From NCBI GenBank assembly GCA_031290375.1, contig JAITNR010000180.1:1-9987 (forward strand): DNA of 9,987 nt, read 5' to 3'. Of this stretch, positions 1 through 5,483 are shown piece after piece. Position 1 is the stretch's first letter, and every line of letters begins with the position of its first letter. Position numbers and translations under genes: made by a program. The notes beneath the pieces are model-generated. The model worked only from the letters and a program-made list of their open reading frames with translations, had not been told where the DNA came from and ran no database searches. The stretch is from Prevotellaceae bacterium. GTDB lineage: Bacteria > Bacteroidota > Bacteroidia > Bacteroidales > Paludibacteraceae.

Positions 1-66
1 GGTTCAGACAATAAACAGGGAGCAGGTAACAGCGGGCAGATTTCCCTTAAAGCCCTTAAGAATTAA
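1..66 (+). CDS. C-terminal end of an upstream gene (partial)
   Basis: The first frame is open from the window edge to a TAA at 64-66 and would encode 21 residues ending in SLKALKN. It stops 57 bases before the next ATG on the same strand, a spacing that fits two adjacent genes. No family can be recognised from so short a tail. A second frame is also open across this stretch and runs on to about position 100, so the reading frame is uncertain. No promoter motif is visible between this end and the FISUMP gene, so the two could be co-transcribed. Confidence 0.4.
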   Translation, partial: GSDNKQGAGNSGQISLKALKN

Positions 67-123
67 AAGAAAATTAAAAGACATTTATATTATTTATTAA
101 CAAATTAAAAAGTTTTATTAAAA

Positions 124-1515
124 ATGAAGACAACAAAATTGTTATTATTTCCGCTGCTTTTTGCAGCGATGGCAACGATGCCGAAAAGTGCAATGTCGCA
201 GGTAACAATCGGGGCTGACCAGCCGCCACAGAATTTTTCTGTGCTCGAACTCATAAGTAACGGCGGCAATGCCTTACGATTGCCGCAACTTGACAACGTG
301 GCAGTGTTGAATCTGAAGACCCAGATAGAAGCCAGTTCTCAAGAAAAAAAGGATTTGGCACGCGGTCTTACAATTTACAACAGTACTCGCAATTGCGTAC
401 AGTACTGGAATGGCAGCGGTTGGATTCCCGCAGGCATCTGCGGGGTTGTAATACCCTCTGTTGACTTTCCCAAGACTCCCGGTTGTCCTGATTCCGATCC
501 TAAACCTGTTACCTGGATGTCTTACAACTTGGGGGCTGCTACCTCTGCTACTATCGGAACAACAACTTACGACTTAACTACTCCCAAAGGTCAAATGAAA
601 TGGCTTACAGACAAGGCGGCGAACGGCGGCGTAAACGACGATGACGCTACTGTTTACGGTGGTTCGTGGCAGTGGGGTCGTAAAGATTGGGCACACGCTG
701 TGGATACTACGGCTACTCCTCATATTCGTTACGTTGCTGCAGCTGATGCTACTACCGGTCAGGTAAGTGATATTAATAATGCAGGCATTGTATTTTGGAA
801 GGATTATACCAATTGGTACACAGGCACTACTCCTGTACCGGATGCTCTTTGGGGCAACGGTGTTGCTGTCGGTACACCAACGGGTACAACACCTGCTGAC
901 GGCAATCCATATAACGGCAGTTTTTACCAGAAACCTGTAAAAACGGACTACGACCCTTGTCCTTCCGGTTGGCGCGTACCTACACAGGACGAATGGGAGA
1001 CACTTGGCAATTATTGCAATGCCAGCAGTATCGCATACCCTCAGTTCGGCGGTTACTTCTCCACTTCTGCTAATACTAATAGTACAGTTACATCTGTCGG
1101 TCTTTCAAATACAGGTAAGGCTGCGATTCCAACAAATAATCCGAATTTGGTCTGGGTTACTGTTGCCAATGGTTTGCCCGATGCTACTGGTTGGTCTGCT
1201 TCCAATCCGAGTGCCAAAGTTGGCGGTTACGCTCTTTACGACAAAACCGAATGGGATAATGCCGCTGCAGATTACAGAAACGGTATTAAACCCTTGTACG
1301 AAGCGGCTGCCCCTGTTCCTTTGCTTTTCTTGCCCGCAGCGGGCTACCGCAACTACAGCGGCAGTCAGAACGACGCAGGCTACTACGGCTACTACTGGAG
1401 CAGTACGGTTAACGAGGCTAACTCGCATAACCTGTTCTTCAACAGTTCGTTAGTTAATACGGGCAATGGCAACAACAGAGTACTCGGGTTCAGTTTGCGT
1501 TGTGTCGCAGAATGA
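124..1515 (+). CDS. Secreted FISUMP-domain protein
   Basis: This 463-residue protein belongs to the Fibrobacter succinogenes major paralogous (FISUMP) domain proteins, a multi-copy surface family of unknown function common in Bacteroidales. Residues 1-26 form a signal peptide (KTTK, hydrophobic core, SAMSQ cleavage region). Residues 27-105 match the usual N-terminal module (VTIG start, GLTIYNST, VQYWNGSGW). The FISUMP part shows WMSYNLGA at 131-138, YDPCPSGWRVPT at 276-287, YYWSST at 423-428 and a C-terminal FSLRCVAE. The start is the ATG directly before the signal peptide, after an A-rich leader with no Shine-Dalgarno. The gene is visibly richer in G+C than its neighbours, which could reflect surface-protein codon use or transfer. 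It is probably exported and surface-associated, although no T9SS C-terminal sorting domain or lipobox is seen. Confidence 0.85.
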   Translation: MKTTKLLLFPLLFAAMATMPKSAMSQVTIGADQPPQNFSVLELISNGGNALRLPQLDNVAVLNLKTQIEASSQEKKDLARGLTIYNSTRNCVQYWNGSGWIPAGICGVVIPSVDFPKTPGCPDSDPKPVTWMSYNLGAATSATIGTTTYDLTTPKGQMKWLTDKAANGGVNDDDATVYGGSWQWGRKDWAHAVDTTATPHIRYVAAADATTGQVSDINNAGIVFWKDYTNWYTGTTPVPDALWGNGVAVGTPTGTTPADGNPYNGSFYQKPVKTDYDPCPSGWRVPTQDEWETLGNYCNASSIAYPQFGGYFSTSANTNSTVTSVGLSNTGKAAIPTNNPNLVWVTVANGLPDATGWSASNPSAKVGGYALYDKTEWDNAAADYRNGIKPLYEAAAPVPLLFLPAAGYRNYSGSQNDAGYYGYYWSSTVNEANSHNLFFNSSLVNTGNGNNRVLGFSLRCVAE

Positions 1516-1523
1516 AAATTGTC

Positions 1524-1601
1524 TGAACTGTGATTTTAATGTGATTATTTTGATTTTTTTTATCATAAAAATCAAAATAATCACATTAAAATCACAGTTC
1601 A
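1524..1601 (+). repeat. 35-bp perfect inverted repeat (long hairpin)
   Basis: Arms 1524-1558 and 1567-1601 are exact reverse complements over 35 bases, separated by an 8-base loop. The arms are AT-rich and contain the short internal repeat TGTGATT. The hairpin begins 9 bases after the stop codon of the FISUMP gene and lies just before a conventional terminator. A transcript would fold into a very stable stem that could block 3' exonucleases or help termination. The length and perfection are far beyond an ordinary terminator stem. Confidence 0.9.
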
Positions 1602-1610
1602 AACAAAAAG

Positions 1611-1652
1611 AAAATCGGACAATCTCGCGGGTGGGTTGTCCGATTTTTTTTT
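1611..1652 (+). terminator. Rho-independent terminator of the FISUMP gene
   Basis: A 12-bp perfect stem (1611-1622 with 1636-1647, core ATCGGACAA/TTGTCCGAT) encloses a 13-base loop and runs into a T tract at 1644-1652. It lies about 95 bases after the FISUMP stop codon on the same strand, so it most likely ends that transcript. The A tract on the 5' side could also let it work on the opposite strand. Confidence 0.85.
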
Positions 1653-1662
1653 ATTGTAATTT

Positions 1663-1910
1663 TTAATGATTATACGTATCATTATTTTTTGTAATCTTCT
1701 TTGTTATACCTGCGGTTTTGAGCCACTTTTTGAGTGGGTTGGAAATCCCACGAGGGTGCGGGAAAATCTTCAAATACAAGTTGTTCGGATTTGCGTGGCT
1801 CGCCGCATAACTGCAATGCTTGGCATATATTCAACTCCTTTCGTTTTTTGCTGTGTGAAATTCAGGCGGGCTTAGTCGCCGTCAATCTGTATTTCTTTCC
1901 ATTGCATTGA
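1663..1910 (-). pseudogene. Tyrosine recombinase (integrase) remnant
   Basis: Three minus-strand reading frames together rebuild the middle of a Bacteroidetes-type tyrosine recombinase. The first (1901-1821) gives WKEIQIDGD, then an in-frame TAA at 1874-1872, then ARLNFTQQKTKGVEYMP, the usual beta-hairpin that carries the catalytic lysine. The second (about 1825-1748) gives QALQLCGEPRKSEQLVFEDF. The third (about 1746-1693) gives ISNPLKKWLKTAGITKKIT. Normally this is followed by the FHxxRH catalytic block, which is missing; unrelated codons run to a TAA at 1665-1663. The lesions are therefore a nonsense codon, a small deletion with a frame change near 1824, an apparent one-base insertion near 1747, and loss of both ends. 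It is inactive and probably left by an old integrated element. The family assignment rests on motif memory, without a database search. Confidence 0.75.
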
Positions 1911-1924
1911 TTTATTTTGCAAAA

Positions 1925-2551
1925 TCAGCAGCAACCCCATTTTTTTTTTAGCTTTTTAAAAAAACTCTCTATTTGTGGTAGCAACGCTTTTTTACCGTTA
2001 TTAATAATGATAAAATCAGAGAGTTGGGCAAGTTGTTTTGTGGTAAATTGATTTTTCATCCTTTGCAAAATTTGGGCTTTTGTCATGTCTGAGCGTTGCA
2101 TAACCCGTTCTATTCTAATCTTTTGCTGAACAACAACCGCAACGATACAGTCAAAATGTTCCTGCAAATTGTTTTCAAAGACAATAGCCGATTCCATAAA
2201 AACCAAATCGGAACTCTGTGCCTTTGCCCATATGCCAAAATCCTCAAACACAGCAATATGTACTATTTTATTGATTCTACACAGGTTATCTTGTGAATTA
2301 AAAATTTGAGTTGATAACAACTCTTTATCCAATTTGCCATGTACAAAAATATTGTTGCCAAATTCATTTATCAACTGTTTTTTTAAGTCCGTAGAATTTT
2401 CCATCAGAAACTTTGCCTGATAATCAGCATCATAAACAGGGTGTCCGTAAGATTTTATAATTTTCGACACAACCGATTTTCCACTGCCTATGCCACCCGT
2501 AATGGCTATTGCGGTCGGGAAATTGCGAACTGTTGATTGCATTTTTTTCAT
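1925..2551 (-). CDS. coaE: Dephospho-CoA kinase
   Basis: CoaE phosphorylates the 3'-hydroxyl of dephospho-CoA with ATP, the last step of coenzyme A synthesis, in the cytoplasm. The P-loop GGIGSGKS lies at residues 19-26 and the substrate-site motif YDAD at 40-43; the length of about 208 residues is normal for the family. The frame is open upstream to a TTG at 2623 inside the preceding ybbR gene, with ATGs at 2581, 2551 and 2542. The 2551 start is preferred because CoaE proteins begin only a few residues before the P-loop strand and this leaves a 49-base gap after ybbR; 2581 is also possible. It is the last gene of a five-gene minus-strand run. A run of ten A residues sits seven codons before the stop. 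No clear terminator follows. Confidence 0.92.
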   Translation of the reverse strand: MKKMQSTVRNFPTAIAITGGIGSGKSVVSKIIKSYGHPVYDADYQAKFLMENSTDLKKQLINEFGNNIFVHGKLDKELLSTQIFNSQDNLCRINKIVHIAVFEDFGIWAKAQSSDLVFMESAIVFENNLQEHFDCIVAVVVQQKIRIERVMQRSDMTKAQILQRMKNQFTTKQLAQLSDFIIINNGKKALLPQIESFFKKLKKKWGCC

Positions 2552-2581
2552 TGAATTTGAAGTTTGAAATCCAAAAATCAT

Positions 2582-2599
2582 GGCAATATGTATATTGCC
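2582..2599. repeat. Short palindrome between ybbR and coaE
   Basis: GGCAATAT at 2582-2589 and ATATTGCC at 2592-2599 are exact inverted arms separated by two bases. The palindrome lies directly after the ybbR stop codon and just before the first ATG of the coaE frame. In the mRNA it could fold into a small hairpin at the gene junction. No T tract follows, so it is not a convincing terminator, and chance occurrence in AT-rich DNA is possible. Confidence 0.45.
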
Positions 2600-2600
2600 G

Positions 2601-3563
2601 TTACTGTTCCAACGAAAATTCAATCTCCTTGGGTTCTATTATTATAGAGCTGATATTCAATGGTTTTTGAGTAAGAGTTAAAGTACAAATGTTGCTGGAT
2701 ATACGCTGTGAATAGTCTGCTGTAACTGTAAAATCGGAAGGAGAAATTTTGTTGAATTTACCCATTGAAATGATGAATTTGACTGTAACTTTTGAGGGAA
2801 ATGATTTCATAACCAGACCATTAGGAGCATTTATACAGCTCACAGGTATTTCTATTGATTTCTCTATTGCCCTGTCAACCGGAATAGATACTTCTACTTC
2901 TTTTTTGCTTGTGGTAACTCCCTGAATTTCAACTATTTTTTTTGTTAGAATGACTGTTTCTTTCAGAGAATCCAACATTAATGGCTCTATCTTGACACTT
3001 TTCAAAGTATCAATTATTTTGTCTTTGCCAAAAACGGTGATGTATTTGGGACGTATGCGAATTGAGTCAGAAACCACATATCCGCGTCTTGCCATAATCG
3101 AGTCGGAAAGGAGTATCGGCAATGTTTTGCTTTTGAGCGTTATATAATCCAAAGCAATCCGTTTTGGCTCGTAATTGATTATTTTTGTTGAGTTTCTAAA
3201 TTTGTTTGTAATTAAGTGTCTGAGCATTGTGTCAAGTGTCAGAGCCTTTGAACCGTTCTTTATATTGGCGTTCAGCCTGTCCAAATCAACTTCGAGCGTG
3301 TCTATTTTATTAATAAAAATGTAGTTGATGAGTGAAAAATTCTCTTCTTTGATGGTTACCGAAATATTCTTCGGAAGGGGACTCGAAAATTGAATATTTG
3401 CAGGTGTGTTAATGTACTTTACAGGTACGTCAACGGTAACTTCTTTGTGAGAGCCGATACTATGCATCAGCCAAAAAATAATTGAAAGCAACAAAAAAAA
3501 CAAAAAGATCGCCGTCTTTTGTTGAAAAAGTTTTGATGCAATCTTTTTGAATCTTTTTAACAT
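2601..3563 (-). CDS. YbbR-like domain protein
   Basis: This is a predicted single-pass inner-membrane protein whose YbbR-like repeats face the periplasm. YbbR (CdaR) regulates the diadenylate cyclase CdaA in Firmicutes; in Bacteroidetes the role is not established. From the ATG at 3563 the protein has 320 residues, with a basic N-terminus (LKRFKK), one membrane helix at about 17-35 (AIFLFFLLLSIIFWL) and then an all-beta region. YbbR-type strand patterns include VTVDVPVKYINTP, VEVSIPVDRAIEKSIEIPV and a final ISSIIIEPKEIEFSLEQ. The frame is open upstream to a TTG at 3623, but the ATG gives the canonical topology. The gene lies 69 bases after yajC and before coaE, an order that I recall from other Bacteroidales. 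Confidence 0.85.
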   Translation of the reverse strand: MLKRFKKIASKLFQQKTAIFLFFLLLSIIFWLMHSIGSHKEVTVDVPVKYINTPANIQFSSPLPKNISVTIKEENFSLINYIFINKIDTLEVDLDRLNANIKNGSKALTLDTMLRHLITNKFRNSTKIINYEPKRIALDYITLKSKTLPILLSDSIMARRGYVVSDSIRIRPKYITVFGKDKIIDTLKSVKIEPLMLDSLKETVILTKKIVEIQGVTTSKKEVEVSIPVDRAIEKSIEIPVSCINAPNGLVMKSFPSKVTVKFIISMGKFNKISPSDFTVTADYSQRISSNICTLTLTQKPLNISSIIIEPKEIEFSLEQ

Positions 3564-3632
3564 TTTCAGCCAATTAAGAATTATATTTTTGATGTATGAC
3601 AAAAGCCTTACATCAAAAAACAAAACCTGTAA

Positions 3633-3977
3633 CTATTTCTGTTCTTGCTTGTCCGGGGCTGACGCATCAAAGACCATACCTTTGGTTACCTTGATTTTTA
3701 CGTTGTCGGCAATTTCTACAACCACGTAGTTGTCCTTTATTTCACGAATCTTTCCGTAAATACCACCCTGTGTAACAACTTGCTTGCCATTTTCAAGCGA
3801 ATCTTGAAATTTACGTACCTCTTTTTGACGCTTGCTTTGAGGACGTATCATAAAAAAGTAGAAAACTACAAAAATCAGAGCAAACATCAACAGCGTACTC
3901 CACATACCACTTTTGCCTGTCTCTGCACCTTCCTTTGCCGGTGCTTGAGCCAGCAATAAAATGTTCATTAAATTCAT
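3633..3977 (-). CDS. yajC: Preprotein translocase accessory subunit YajC
   Basis: YajC is a small inner-membrane protein that associates with SecDF and the SecYEG translocon. The 114-residue product has the usual length. It has a short N-terminus, one membrane helix at about 25-43 (WSTLLMFALIFVVFYFF) followed by the hallmark MIRPQSKRQKE, then a small cytoplasmic beta domain containing VVTQGGIYGKI and VVVEIADNVKIKVTKG. A second ATG three codons downstream (3968) could also be the start. It follows the barrel gene by 35 bases and precedes the ybbR-like gene on the same strand. Confidence 0.95.
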   Translation of the reverse strand: MNLMNILLLAQAPAKEGAETGKSGMWSTLLMFALIFVVFYFFMIRPQSKRQKEVRKFQDSLENGKQVVTQGGIYGKIREIKDNYVVVEIADNVKIKVTKGMVFDASAPDKQEQK

Positions 3978-4012
3978 TGGATTTATTATTTTTAATTAAT
4001 ATTATATTTTTT

Positions 4013-4702
4013 TTAGTATTTGCTTTTCAAATCAAAAACATAGACAAATGATATTTTGAATACTCTGTTAAACAAATATTTATTACGATTTGAAGCAAGA
4101 CTCAAAGTCCAGTCAAAATTTTTTCTTGTCAAGTTGGTGAAACCAACTGAATAGAGCGTTCTGATGGCATAATTCCTGTATTTGAGCGACACTCCGATGT
4201 CGCCTGCAACTTCAAAGCGGTTAATTCTACTATCCTTGTCAAACAGAGATTTGTTTTCCATATCAACAGGTTTCTGATAATCAGTGTTTTCCCACGCGAT
4301 ATCTTTACCATGTAAACCCATATTGAACGATGGACCCAAAAATGGCGACAGAACAAAATCCTTCCCCAGTCTGTAGTTTGCGTAGATGTGAACAGGCAAT
4401 TCAAGATTAAAAATCTGACGTTTAAATATTATTGTTGTGTCCGAATTGTAATGCAGGTCGAATTTTGTATTTCTCAAAGCATAAACCAATTGAGCATCAA
4501 TACCATAGTTCTTTTTAAAAGTCCAATCGAAATATGCCCCGACATGAAAGCCCGAGCCTGCTTTGGGATTAAAATCTACGGTCTTACCGCCAACCACAGC
4601 GTATGAGTTTGTCAGTTGATAACCGCCTATAAAGCCGAGCCGTTGTGCAGAAAGCGATGTGCAAAGTATTAATAATGAAGTTATTATGATTGTTTTTTTC
4701 AT
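4013..4702 (-). CDS. PorT-like outer-membrane beta-barrel protein
   Basis: The product is a predicted outer-membrane beta-barrel of the PorT / OMP_b-brl_2 type. The ATG at 4702 gives 229 residues beginning with a clean signal peptide (MKKTIIITSLLILCTSLSAQ); the frame extends 12 codons upstream to 4738, but that would place the signal sequence internally. The mature part alternates strands and loops as barrels do: RLGFIGGYQ, GSGFHVGAYFDW, YGIDAQLVYALRNTKF, IFNLELPVHIYANYRLG, FVLSPFLGPSFNMGL, FEVAGDIGVSLKYRNYAIR and a terminal FKISFVYVFDLKSKY. It lies 45 bases after the FKBP gene, on the same strand. No specific ligand or role can be read from the sequence, and PorT in the strict T9SS sense is not claimed. 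Confidence 0.78.
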   Translation of the reverse strand: MKKTIIITSLLILCTSLSAQRLGFIGGYQLTNSYAVVGGKTVDFNPKAGSGFHVGAYFDWTFKKNYGIDAQLVYALRNTKFDLHYNSDTTIIFKRQIFNLELPVHIYANYRLGKDFVLSPFLGPSFNMGLHGKDIAWENTDYQKPVDMENKSLFDKDSRINRFEVAGDIGVSLKYRNYAIRTLYSVGFTNLTRKNFDWTLSLASNRNKYLFNRVFKISFVYVFDLKSKY

Positions 4703-4747
4703 CAAAAATGTTTTTTTTATGCAATTTTTACTTGTCATTTTTCTTTA

Positions 4748-5290
4748 TTAATATGGGGGATATTGCAGAACATCAACAATTTCCATTTCAATAATCATGG
4801 TAGAGTATGGCGGAATGTGGTAGCTGTTGGTGAGATTACCCTCGTTTCCGTTGCCATCTTTGCCATAACCCAAACCGTACGGGACATAGATTTTAAAACT
4901 CGAACCTTGAGGCATCAGACAGACAATTTCTTGTACTCCTCTGGGAAGTTCGTAAACGCCCTTTGCCTCCAAATCTGACGTGTAATACTCAATCCGTGTG
5001 CCATCTATCAGGTAGTAATCGTAATTGACCATTACAAGCGAACCTACTTTAGGTATCCCTCCGAAGCCACGATGAAAAATCTCGTATTGAACACCTGAGG
5101 CGGTAATGCCGCAATCGCCGCTGTTGAAAGTCGAAACAAAATCGCCGTATTTATCCAGCAGTTCAGTTTTATTGTTTTTCAACCACGCCTCATTTTTCTC
5201 TTTCCACATTGAAAAATCCTTTTCACAACTGAGCAAAACGCCCATTGCAAACAAGGCAATCATATATTTCTGAATATTGGTTTTTATCAT
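4748..5290 (-). CDS. FKBP-type peptidyl-prolyl isomerase lipoprotein
   Basis: This is a predicted lipid-anchored FKBP-fold protein that would speed proline isomerisation during folding of envelope proteins. The ATG at 5290 gives 180 residues with a lipoprotein signal; the lipobox LLSC puts the acylated cysteine at residue 22. A longer frame to 5371 exists, but it would bury the lipobox and the promoter at 5306-5337 lies inside it. The FKBP domain occupies the C-terminal 110 residues: VQYEIFHRG, VMVNYDYYLIDGTRIEYY, GVQEIVCLMPQGSSFKIYVPYGLGYG, IPPYSTMIIEMEIVDV. Some usual active-site residues differ (ASG in place of the common TxSG entry, DGTRIEYY in place of DGTxFDSS), so catalytic activity is uncertain. 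It is the promoter-proximal gene of the minus-strand run. Confidence 0.85.
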   Translation of the reverse strand: MIKTNIQKYMIALFAMGVLLSCEKDFSMWKEKNEAWLKNNKTELLDKYGDFVSTFNSGDCGITASGVQYEIFHRGFGGIPKVGSLVMVNYDYYLIDGTRIEYYTSDLEAKGVYELPRGVQEIVCLMPQGSSFKIYVPYGLGYGKDGNGNEGNLTNSYHIPPYSTMIIEMEIVDVLQYPPY

Positions 5291-5305
5291 AAAGAAAAAT
5301 TTATG

Positions 5306-5337
5306 CAAAGGTAATTCTTTTTGTTGATATTTGCAAT
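5306..5337 (-). promoter_or_regulatory. Bacteroidetes promoter of the FKBP-barrel-yajC-ybbR-coaE run
   Basis: Read on the minus strand, TACCTTTG (plus 5313-5306) is a perfect TAnnTTTG -7 box. An ATTG at plus 5337-5334 lies 20 bases upstream as a near-match to the -33 TTTG. Transcription would start around 5299, just ahead of the ATG at 5290, giving a very short leader. Its position rules against the longer FKBP start at 5371. Confidence 0.7.
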
Positions 5338-5483
5338 TAAGAAAACGACTAAATTTTTTTTGAGGTGTCATAAAAACAATAGATATTGGAACTAAGGCTT
5401 TATCGGGAATAACTGATAGTAAAGTTCTAAACTTTTGATAAATACAATGCGCAAAACTATGCCGTGTAAAGTATGATTCTCAA

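Noticed and set aside
1004..1453. Plus-strand 149-codon frame, and an opposite-strand 107-codon frame at 1105-1428, inside the FISUMP gene.
   Set aside because: Both are shadows of the well-supported FISUMP coding frame, with unnatural compositions rich in Thr, Ala or Val.
1524..1652. Two successive hairpins considered as the start of a repeat or CRISPR array.
   Set aside because: The two stems have different sequences and there are no regularly spaced direct repeats.
1719..1801. Possible structured RNA: GAGCCAC (1720-1726) pairs with GTGGCTC (1795-1801) around a small GTGGG/CCCAC hairpin.
   Set aside because: The same bases read as codons of the integrase remnant on the minus strand, which explains the stretch better; the pairing is short and matches no RNA family that I know.
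1666..1875. Plus-strand open frame of 69 codons.
   Set aside because: It lies opposite the integrase remnant, has no signal or family features and begins without a promoter.
5421..5435. Small inverted repeat AAAGTT-CTA-AACTTT downstream of the peptidase gene, considered as its terminator.
   Set aside because: Six AT-only pairs with a three-base loop are too weak, and no T tract follows on the minus strand.
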